From Spirochaetaceae bacterium (lineage in GTDB: Bacteria; Spirochaetota; Spirochaetia; DSM-27196; SLAA01), in NCBI GenBank assembly GCA_003564775.1, contig PXEI01000468.1, positions 1 to 6,563 on the forward strand: 6,563 nt of DNA. Direction: 5' to 3'. Of this stretch, positions 1-5,889 are shown piece after piece. The notes under the pieces were generated by a model. It was not told where the DNA came from. It searched no databases and saw only the letters and a program-made list of their open reading frames with translations. Made by a program: the position numbers and the translations under genes. How positions within the stretch are numbered: position 1 is the first letter of the stretch; every line of letters begins with the position of its first letter.

Positions 1-1
1 G

Positions 2-1258
2 CAACTTGATCGGTGGATGGCTGTACTCAAGAAAGACACTGACCAGTTTGATGCGGAGACCCGTAGTCGTCTCCAGCAGAAAGTCATGCAAGAGAGGGCA
101 ACTTTGCTCCGCAGAATTGAGCGAGTTGAGCAACAGGCGGCCACGCCAGCTCACGAGGCGGTAGCAGCCCACGAGGGGAGTGCGCCAGCCCCTCAAGCCG
201 CGCGCAAGGAGAAGACTCGCCGGGGCCCAAAGATTGCGCTGGCGTTCGCAGCCCTTCTGGTTGTGCTGATAGCCCTTGGCGTCTTTTTTGGGGCGCGTCA
301 GGTAGACAGCTATGCCGAGACAGTGCTTGACCGTGAGGTGACCTTGTTTATTGAACAGTCCGGCCTGAGCCAACTCATTAGTTACTCTCGGCTCGAGGTG
401 AACACGCTCCTGGGGCAGGTGCGCTTCTTTGATGTGTCGTTTGTCTCTGCGAATCCACGCTCACGCGCGCATGCCGACGAGCTGGTAATTCGTATGTCTC
501 ATCAGGATCTTGTCCGCCTGGCTCGAGACCCCGATACGGCCGTCATATCGGGCCTTCGCGTTTCTCTTGTTCATGGCGATTTCTCAGATAGCTACCGCGA
601 CACGCAGCTTGGGTTTGATGAGGCCACCTTCGGGGTTGCCGGACGGTTTGCCATGGAGGATATACAACGGCCGGGGAGTTTTCTTGTGCGCGAAATCACT
701 TTCGACACACAGGGTCTGTACCTTCGAGACGCGGCAAGCGGCTGGAGCGGCCGAGTTGAGCAGCTCGGCTACACCCTGACCGGTAACCTTGTCTTGGAGG
801 AGCTTGAGAACAACCCCCATCGCGCGCTTGAGCAGCTCAGTTCATTGCGGATGCAGCTTGCCGGAACCAGCATCGCCCTAAGCGGCCCCAGGTCCGATGA
901 ACTGCGGGAGATACAGTTAATGCTTGGAGAGCACGCCTGGGTTGCCGAGTTGGAGAACTGGTTTATTGAGGAGAGCTCACTTAACATGTTGATAGAGCCT
1001 ACGGCCCTCACACTTGAGTCTTTCAGTTTCGCTTCGGCCATGCTGCAGTTTGACGGAAATATCAAGGTCGATCTAGACGCTCGTTTTGAGCCGACCGGCC
1101 TTGAAGGTGAGGTCCAGGTGCGGGATATACACAGCGGAATTCGAGCCGCCCTGATGCCCTACATCGCCATGACCGAGTACAGGATTCCAGCTGATGGCCC
1201 CTTCACCGCCCAGTTCCGTTTTGACCCGCTTACCGGCCCAGAGATCGAGATACGCTGA
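2..1258 (+). CDS. Membrane-anchored protein with AsmA-like periplasmic part, 5' end probably outside the window
   Basis: I do not recognise a named family. The frame is open from base 2 (codons for Q-L-D-R-W) into the first ATG at 17. That ATG has no Shine-Dalgarno sequence at a usable distance, so the true start probably lies upstream and 17 is only an internal candidate. Counting from that ATG, residues 1-45 are highly charged and helix-prone (possible coiled coil), 41-70 are an Ala/Pro-rich linker ending in a basic stretch (K-E-K-T-R-R-G-P-K), and about 73-92 form one strong transmembrane helix. Basic residues before the helix suggest an N-in topology with the rest in the periplasm. The periplasmic part, about 95-413, alternates hydrophobic and polar residues in short strands separated by Gly/Asp turns, as in AsmA-like lipid-transfer or envelope-maintenance proteins. 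That fold assignment is inferred from pattern only. The gene converges on the 1334-2113 gene with 75 bp between them and no clear terminator. Confidence 0.75.
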   Translation, partial: QLDRWMAVLKKDTDQFDAETRSRLQQKVMQERATLLRRIERVEQQAATPAHEAVAAHEGSAPAPQAARKEKTRRGPKIALAFAALLVVLIALGVFFGARQVDSYAETVLDREVTLFIEQSGLSQLISYSRLEVNTLLGQVRFFDVSFVSANPRSRAHADELVIRMSHQDLVRLARDPDTAVISGLRVSLVHGDFSDSYRDTQLGFDEATFGVAGRFAMEDIQRPGSFLVREITFDTQGLYLRDAASGWSGRVEQLGYTLTGNLVLEELENNPHRALEQLSSLRMQLAGTSIALSGPRSDELREIQLMLGEHAWVAELENWFIEESSLNMLIEPTALTLESFSFASAMLQFDGNIKVDLDARFEPTGLEGEVQVRDIHSGIRAALMPYIAMTEYRIPADGPFTAQFRFDPLTGPEIEIR

Positions 1259-1333
1259 GAAAGACCGCGCTGCACATGATGCAGGCCGACCATCGCCACG
1301 TGACAGCGAAGGCTATCGCATACCTTGCTTTTA

Positions 1334-2113
1334 TCAACGTCGGTGCCCAATCTGAATTACCACTGGATAGGTATGGCGTTCCATTTCCTCGAGGCAAGCA
1401 ATCCAGAGGTCAACAACCTCACGACTAATTGTCCGGTGATACCCGCCCACGACATCGGTTGCGTGCCCCTGCATCAGCGCTGCCGCATCCTGGAAGCGGC
1501 CCTGCGCAATAAGCGCGTTAAAGCGTTGTTCTACCGACTCGTCCGACTCCGGTTCATCTCCAATATAGGCGTCATAGCGTTGCTCATAGCGTTCCAACAG
1601 GACCCGGTCAATCGGGAGTAGTTGTCCTGATGTATCGCGGTGATCACTGAGGGGATAGATCAAGGCCATGTCGCCGTAACGGGTAACAATGCGGTCGTAC
1701 TCGGCTCGGTTGTAGCTTGCTGGACCTTCATGGAGAAGGTTTTCGAGCTTGCGCAGTACTGTCTTCGCCGCCTCGCTTCGTCCGGTGTTGCTGTAGACGT
1801 AGACTCCGTCGTCGGCACCAACCTCAAAGGTGGAGCTGCTGTACTGAATGAAGCTGCCACCGGAACTCCATTGAGTAGCGGGTGCACCGCGGTGCCGGCT
1901 GTAGAAGCTTGTCACCGTGGCCTGCGGGTCATGTGTCAAGAAGAAGCTTCGGTAGGATTCTGAGCCTCGTGAATCGGCAGCGACCGAACCGGGATACGCA
2001 GGGGCCCATGGGCCACGCTGCTGAGTTGCGGCAAACCCAACTACACCACTGAGTAGCAGAACGGAAATGACGACTACCCGGTATCGATGCCCGGGACACA
2101 CTTGATTCTTCAT
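1334..2113 (-). CDS. Secreted protein of unknown function with N-terminal signal peptide
   Basis: The 259-residue product has a basic N-terminus (R10, R12), a hydrophobic core at about 13-27 and a likely signal peptidase I site after A28 or A29 (G-F-A-A-T), so it should be exported to the periplasm or envelope. No lipobox is seen. After the cleavage site comes a pattern met in various uncharacterised secreted proteins: A-Y-P-G near 39-42, then F-L-T-H-D-P near 58-63, followed by V-T-S-F-Y (67-71). The pattern is recalled, not searched. Residues 86-108 look like two or three beta strands. The C-terminal part (113-245) is mostly helical and charged, with an R-F-N-A-L-I-A-Q-G-R-F-Q-D-A-A-A-L stretch (197-213) resembling one TPR-like helical hairpin. 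The start is fixed by an AGGAGG seven bases upstream. The gene is divergent from the 2326 gene and convergent with the gene to its left. No function is assigned. Confidence 0.82.
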   Translation of the reverse strand: MKNQVCPGHRYRVVVISVLLLSGVVGFAATQQRGPWAPAYPGSVAADSRGSESYRSFFLTHDPQATVTSFYSRHRGAPATQWSSGGSFIQYSSSTFEVGADDGVYVYSNTGRSEAAKTVLRKLENLLHEGPASYNRAEYDRIVTRYGDMALIYPLSDHRDTSGQLLPIDRVLLERYEQRYDAYIGDEPESDESVEQRFNALIAQGRFQDAAALMQGHATDVVGGYHRTISREVVDLWIACLEEMERHTYPVVIQIGHRR

Positions 2114-2120
2114 CCTTCAC

Positions 2121-2126
2121 CCTCCT
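2121..2126 (-). promoter_or_regulatory. Consensus Shine-Dalgarno site of the 1334-2113 gene
   Basis: On the minus strand the sequence is AGGAGG followed by seven bases and then ATG. This is a full match to the anti-Shine-Dalgarno sequence at ideal spacing. It fixes the start of the secreted-protein gene and supports the minus strand as the coding strand in a region where other frames are also open. Confidence 0.8.
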
Positions 2127-2185
2127 GAGTAAACGCAGTTCTTTCAGGTTTGGAACAACGGTGAGCAAGTGTTTTCACAAGCACG

Positions 2186-2214
2186 TTCATATGGCTCGAT
2201 GTAGAGATATACAA
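2186..2214 (-). promoter_or_regulatory. Candidate sigma70-type promoter for the leftward secreted-protein gene
   Basis: Read on the minus strand, TTGTAT (2209-2214) and TATGAA (2186-2191) are separated by exactly 17 bases. The match to consensus is 3 of 6 for the -35 and 4 of 6 for the -10. It would give a leader of roughly 65 bases before the ATG at 2113. The spacing and the A/T-rich setting are in favour; the weak -35 is against. Confidence 0.3.
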
Positions 2215-2231
2215 GAATGGTACGCCAAAAA

Positions 2232-2275
2232 GCGCCATGGCGCAACAGGAACTGCTCGCCTGCGGCGTTCGTTGC
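2232..2275. promoter_or_regulatory. Palindrome and imperfect hairpin in the divergent intergenic region
   Basis: Bases 2232-2243 are a perfect 12-bp palindrome, GCGCCATGGCGC. It overlaps by two bases a longer imperfect hairpin at 2242-2275: GCAAC pairs with GTTGC, GAAC with GTTC (two-base AG bulge between them), and an inner GCC pairs with GGC. The region lies 50 to 94 bases upstream of the outer-membrane protein gene and beyond the candidate leftward promoter. It could be an operator or a structured leader. The function is inferred from position only. Confidence 0.3.
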
Positions 2276-2325
2276 CTGCACGTGGCCCTTGACGGTCTCC
2301 GCTTTGCAGGGCAAATTGTGCGGTA

Positions 2326-3258
2326 ATGAAGAACAAACTCAGCCTTGCAGCTCTCTGCTTTCTTCTTCTTGGGGTGCATGCCGCCCATTTAGGAGCACGT
2401 GAGTACCCCAAACCCCCGGCAATGGTGAACCCGCTGTACCAGGTAACCGAGGATTCAACAATCCTCATGCCTTCTGGCTATTACGAGTTTGGGCACTGGC
2501 GCTATGACTTTGCAGGAAGTGACTACGATCTCTTTGAGGGGCGTACTGGCGGCGCTGCGACGGTGTTACAGTACAATGGCCGGATGGCGTCTGGTGTGTT
2601 TTTCCGGTCTTTGGTTCGTTCCGGGCCGGGTCCAGATGATTGGAACCCGCCAACCCGCATTGAGTGGCGGCTAGACGCGGTTCAGTTTGAGTATGGCGGG
2701 CATCTCGCGTTTCGCGTTCCGGTTGGCGACCTTCTCTTTGAGTACTCTCGATCAAGCTTTCATCCCTTTCGCGATGACGCTGTGGAGGGGTATACCGTTA
2801 ACACCAGTGACTATGTGCGTTTGGGCTACATGCCGCCAATGCTTGAGCTTGGAGAGAGCACTGTAGAGGGTTACATCAAAAGCGGATACATGGACTTGTT
2901 TGATTTCTGGGATGCGATCTATGACAAACCGCGCGCGTACTGGAAGACCACACTGGCGGTTGGTGCCGAGACTGTGTTGACCGACGGGATCCGGCTCAAC
3001 TCCTCCGGTGCGGCTGGCACCGGAGCGGTGAGCGCTTTTGGGCACCTTGAACCCGCTGTGCTACTGCTCCGTAGCGGAGGGGCAGACTTTGACTTCTATT
3101 CCGAGCTTGGCCTGCGCTTTACCGGCGAGTTCGGACGGCTGGACTTTTTCCTCCACTTCACCCGTATTGGTGACACCGAGGAGCTGGCCGGGAAAGAGGT
3201 AGAGGCACGGCTTTTTGGGGTGGCGTTTCGGCTTGCTACCCTGCCTGGTAGTCGTTGA
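2326..3258 (+). CDS. Exported, probable outer-membrane beta-barrel protein of unknown function
   Basis: The 310-residue product begins with a clear signal peptide: K2 and K4, hydrophobic core about 5-17, and cleavage probably after A19 or A24 (V-H-A or L-G-A). C11 lies inside the core and is not in a lipobox, so this is not a lipoprotein. The mature part is rich in Tyr, Phe and Gly, with repeated amphipathic beta strands ending in aromatic residues (for example 50-60, 88-96, 117-131, 136-141, 162-169, 181-188, 255-266, 271-279 and 293-302). This is the usual look of a small outer-membrane barrel. I cannot name the family. The last strand, A-R-L-F-G-V-A-F-R-L, is followed by a short tail, A-T-L-P-G-S-R, encoded almost entirely in the 23 bases that overlap the end of dhaM on the other strand. 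The start was chosen because the signal peptide begins there. The Shine-Dalgarno is poor (AGGG 14 bases upstream), and no alternative start codon lies just upstream in frame. Confidence 0.78.
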   Translation: MKNKLSLAALCFLLLGVHAAHLGAREYPKPPAMVNPLYQVTEDSTILMPSGYYEFGHWRYDFAGSDYDLFEGRTGGAATVLQYNGRMASGVFFRSLVRSGPGPDDWNPPTRIEWRLDAVQFEYGGHLAFRVPVGDLLFEYSRSSFHPFRDDAVEGYTVNTSDYVRLGYMPPMLELGESTVEGYIKSGYMDLFDFWDAIYDKPRAYWKTTLAVGAETVLTDGIRLNSSGAAGTGAVSAFGHLEPAVLLLRSGGADFDFYSELGLRFTGEFGRLDFFLHFTRIGDTEELAGKEVEARLFGVAFRLATLPGSR

Positions 3259-5806
3259 GATACTCCTCCACAATGCTTCGTACATCACCTGCGTCCGCGC
3301 AAGCAAGCGCGCGCTTGGCAAGTTCATTCACCGTAGAATAACGAGTATGACGCACCAGGTCCTTGAGCACCGGTACGGAGCTGGGGTTCATGCTGAGTTT
3401 GCGGACACCTAAGCCCAACAACAATACTGCGGTATCAGGTGCCGAAGCGGCCTCGCCACACACCGAGAGCTCAATGCCAGCCTCCTCGGCGGCAGCAACA
3501 CACTGGGCTATTGCCGTCAGTACTGCGGGGTGCATGGGGTCCGCAACATCCACCAGGTGTTCGGCACCCCGCTCGGCTGCCATGATGTACTGTGTGAGGT
3601 CGTTGGTACCGATGCTGAAGAACGCGGCATGCTTTGCCATGTGTTTGGCCTGCAGGACGGCGGCTGGTGTCTCAATCATGATGCCTAATGCGGGCAGCTC
3701 ACCACAATCTATACCTTCGGCACGAAGATCTGCGGCGGCCTCCTCCAGAAGCGCCCGTGAGAGTTCAATCTCTTCAATGCGGGCGACCATCGGGAGCATG
3801 AGAGATACCGTGTGACCAAAAGAGGCTCTGAGTATCGCCCGCAGGTGCTCCTTGAACAGGGCCTTTTCCTTCAGGCAGAGACGTATTCCGCGCAGGCCAA
3901 GAAAAGGATTGTCCTCCTCCGGTAGCTGAATGTAGGCCAGATCCTTGTCGCCGCCGACATCTAGTGTGCGCACCGTGATGGGTCGGTTGCCGACTGCGTT
4001 GAACATCTTGGTCAGCATATTGGTCTGGTCATCCTCGGTGGGTGCGGTGCGTCGTGAAAGGAACATGAACTCGGTGCGTAGCAGCCCAACGCCCTCCGCC
4101 CCGTTTGGGTTTACGTGATTCGCACCGGCAAGGTCCCCAATGTTGGCCTGCACCGTAATATGACGCTCGTCGAGGGTGTATGCGGCCTCGCCACTCCGTA
4201 GCCTGAGGTCCTGACGGCGATTGAGCCATGTTTCCCGTCTTGCCCGAAACTCCTTTTGGGTGCTTTCATCGGGGTCAAAAATAACGGTGCCTGCGCGGCC
4301 GTCAATTGCGGCGCTTTCCGCAGGGCTGGCCGACTCGGTGGAGACACCGGCGACGGCGGGAATACCCAGTGCCCGTGCAAGGATTGCGGCGTGGGATGTG
4401 GGCCCACCCAGCTCGGTAATGATTCCCAATATCCTCTCCGGATCCAGTTGGGCGGTATCCGACGGGGTTAACTCACGCGCGCATAAAATCACGGGGTTGT
4501 CCGGCCCGGAACCTGTGCCAGCATCCTCCTCCAGGAGCTCACGCAGCAGCGCTCGCCGTACGTCATGGATATCTACCGCACGCTGGGCCAGATAGGGGTC
4601 AGGGTTAGAGGCGTAAGCCTGTGCAAGCTCCTGCATGGTGTCCGCGTAGGCGCGAGCTGCGTTGTTTCCCGACTCGCTGACCGACTGAATAACAGCTTGC
4701 AGCACCTCGGGGTCGTCAAGAATAAGCTGGTGTGCCTCCATAATCTCCGCCTCACCAGCAGCTCCCCGAGCGCCCAGGGAGTGCACCTGCTTTTGCATGC
4801 GACTACGAACCCTGTCACGCGCGGCATTGAAAAGTTCAAGTTCGTACTCGGCGTCAGCGGCGGCATGATCCGGGAGTTCCGGCTCAGCTGTCTCTATTCG
4901 GAAGAGTGGCCCCACCGCCCAACCCTCGGAGATTCCGGTGGGCCTGTGTGGTGAGCCGTTGCTGGAGTCTGGGGTTTGCGCAGCAGTGGAGGCTGGAGTC
5001 GCCTTCTTTGTGCGCTTTGCGCCGCTACCGGACTTCCGGGTCTCCGGTGGTGCAGCAGGCTCGCCAAAGTTCTCTGCCACCAGGCTGGAAATCCCCTTGA
5101 TTGCCTGGTCGGACTCTGGGCCTTTGGCAACTACCTCTATGGTGTCACCGTAGGTCACCGAAAGAAGCGCTATGCGGTTAAGGCTTGCTGCGTTCACGAA
5201 CTCGGACTCCTTGGTGAGGTTCCGCACCATTATGTTCGCCTTGAACCTTGAGCAGGTCTCAACAAACTTTGCTGCGGGCCGGGCGTGCAGTCCGTGTTGG
5301 GTGAGAATTTGAAAAGTGTGACCGCCTTCCGCTGCAACCTCGTCGGTGTCGCCGGTGTCATTGGTGTCTTTGGGAGGTTTCGGACTGGCTGACTCTGCGA
5401 CGCCAAGTTGCTGCCGCTTAGGGAGAAGGGCGTCCATAGCCTCGGCTGCAACAGTATCTAGATCGGCCCCAATGCCAATCTGCACCGCCGCGGCAACCGC
5501 ACCCTCCACCAGCGGTGCGGCGCATATTCGTACTAACTCGGAATAGTCGTCTCCCAGAAACTCCAGCGCCGTCTCGGCACTCAGGATCGCACTTCCTAGA
5601 TCCATGAGTATCAACACGCCGTCGGGGGAAAAAACCGCCTCGATGGCCTCCATTATTTGAGTCGCATCGGTACCGAGCTGTTCGTGATCGTCGCCGACTC
5701 CGCCCGCATGGGCTATAGGTATAGATGTTTCGCTGACACCGGCTGCCAGGGCAGCGACACCTGCGGCGAGTTCGCGACTATGCGACACAATAACGAGACC
5801 AACCAT
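3236..5806 (-). CDS. dhaM: DhaM-type fusion protein: EIIA(Dha), HPr and full-length enzyme I (PEP-protein phosphotransferase)
   Basis: This cytosolic multiphosphoryl-transfer protein passes phosphate from PEP to DhaL-bound ADP in dihydroxyacetone phosphorylation. Domains of the 856 residues: EIIA of the mannose/DhaM type, about 1-135, with active His9 in V-S-H-S, M-D-L-G-S-A (68-73) and C-A-A-P-L-V-E-G (95-102); an acidic linker, 136-162; HPr, 163-248, with active His174 in G-L-H-A-R-P-A; a basic Ala/Pro/Thr linker, 249-290; and enzyme I, about 291-856. Enzyme I is complete: phospho-accepting His472 in G-G-P-T-S-H-A-A, PEP-domain motifs G-L-L-R-T-E-F (574-580), R-T-L-D (613-616) and N-D-L-T-Q-Y (735-740), and catalytic Cys783 in S-V-C-G-E-A-A-S. 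The E. coli DhaM of about 470 residues has only an enzyme I fragment. Start: ATG preceded by GGAG (5814-5817) at seven bases, giving the expected M-V-x-L-V-I-V-S-H-S. It follows dhaL after 83 bp containing a terminator. Its 3' end overlaps the 2326-3258 gene. Confidence 0.96.
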   Translation of the reverse strand: MVGLVIVSHSRELAAGVAALAAGVSETSIPIAHAGGVGDDHEQLGTDATQIMEAIEAVFSPDGVLILMDLGSAILSAETALEFLGDDYSELVRICAAPLVEGAVAAAVQIGIGADLDTVAAEAMDALLPKRQQLGVAESASPKPPKDTNDTGDTDEVAAEGGHTFQILTQHGLHARPAAKFVETCSRFKANIMVRNLTKESEFVNAASLNRIALLSVTYGDTIEVVAKGPESDQAIKGISSLVAENFGEPAAPPETRKSGSGAKRTKKATPASTAAQTPDSSNGSPHRPTGISEGWAVGPLFRIETAEPELPDHAAADAEYELELFNAARDRVRSRMQKQVHSLGARGAAGEAEIMEAHQLILDDPEVLQAVIQSVSESGNNAARAYADTMQELAQAYASNPDPYLAQRAVDIHDVRRALLRELLEEDAGTGSGPDNPVILCARELTPSDTAQLDPERILGIITELGGPTSHAAILARALGIPAVAGVSTESASPAESAAIDGRAGTVIFDPDESTQKEFRARRETWLNRRQDLRLRSGEAAYTLDERHITVQANIGDLAGANHVNPNGAEGVGLLRTEFMFLSRRTAPTEDDQTNMLTKMFNAVGNRPITVRTLDVGGDKDLAYIQLPEEDNPFLGLRGIRLCLKEKALFKEHLRAILRASFGHTVSLMLPMVARIEEIELSRALLEEAAADLRAEGIDCGELPALGIMIETPAAVLQAKHMAKHAAFFSIGTNDLTQYIMAAERGAEHLVDVADPMHPAVLTAIAQCVAAAEEAGIELSVCGEAASAPDTAVLLLGLGVRKLSMNPSSVPVLKDLVRHTRYSTVNELAKRALACADAGDVRSIVEEYLNDYQAG
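5345..5371 (-). repeat. Three tandem copies of a 9-bp unit in the first DhaM linker
   Basis: On the plus strand GGTGTC recurs at 5345, 5354 and 5363, each followed by a variable triplet (GCC, ATT, TTT), giving a period of 9 bp. On the coding strand it encodes K-D-T, N-D-T, G-D-T (residues 146-154) in the linker between the EIIA and HPr domains. Because the unit is a multiple of three, gain or loss of copies would change linker length without breaking the frame. Confidence 0.6.
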
Positions 5807-5825
5807 AAAACTACTCCGCGTGCTG

Positions 5826-5831
5826 AATATA
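5826..5831 (-). promoter_or_regulatory. Possible -10 element for separate dhaM transcription
   Basis: TATATT on the minus strand matches the -10 consensus at 5 of 6 positions and lies just after the U-tract of the dhaL-dhaM terminator, 19 bases before the dhaM start. No acceptable -35 hexamer lies 16-18 bases upstream, because that position falls inside the terminator hairpin, and there is no extended TGn motif. This is only a weak candidate. Confidence 0.15.
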
Positions 5832-5836
5832 GCGTG

Positions 5837-5866
5837 AAAAAATGCGAGCCCTGATGGGCCCGCATT
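5837..5866 (-). terminator. Intrinsic terminator between dhaL and dhaM
   Basis: Read on the minus strand, an 11-bp stem (AATGCGGGCCC pairing with GGGCTCGCATT, one G-U wobble) closes a four-base ATCA loop and runs straight into six U residues (plus-strand A-run 5837-5842, its last two A's pairing in the stem). On the plus strand the hairpin is followed by ATACG, so it works only leftward. It starts about 23 bases after the dhaL stop and ends 30 bases before the dhaM start. Its place inside the operon suggests partial termination or attenuation that lowers dhaM relative to dhaKL. Confidence 0.85.
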
Positions 5867-5889
5867 ATACGTTGAGAATGTAACGACCT

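Noticed and set aside
1270..1284. Inverted repeat CTGCA-CATGA-TGCAG between the two convergent genes, considered as a terminator
   Set aside because: The stem is only five pairs, and there is no U-tract on either side. I see no convincing terminator in 1259-1333.
1325..1963. Plus-strand open frames (1325-1621 and 1640-1963) opposite the secreted-protein gene
   Set aside because: The minus-strand frame has a consensus Shine-Dalgarno site, a signal peptide and a sensible protein sequence; the plus-strand frames have none of these.
2161..2179. GTGA...TCACA symmetry resembling a CRP site
   Set aside because: The half-sites are ten bases apart instead of six, and the left half is incomplete.
2226..2243. 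GCGC-CATG-GCGC followed by TTTTT on the minus strand, considered as a terminator
   Set aside because: A four-pair stem is too weak, and there is no minus-strand gene directly upstream that would need it. The palindrome is more plausible as a binding site.
2289..2294. TTGACG as a -35 box for the outer-membrane protein gene
   Set aside because: The hexamer is good, but 16-18 bases downstream there is only a poor -10 match, and the start codon would follow almost at once.
3236..3251. CTACC-CTGCCT-GGTAG hairpin as a shared bidirectional terminator of dhaM and the barrel gene
   Set aside because: It has only five pairs and no U-run on either strand. It is kept only as a note in the overlap finding.
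3363..3815. Open reading frame of 150 codons on the plus strand
   Set aside because: It lies wholly inside the enzyme I coding region on the other strand, has Ser/Ala-rich composition typical of an antisense frame, and has no domain or ribosome binding site. Other long antisense frames at 4221-4595, 4565-4954 and 6095-6445 were dropped for the same reason.
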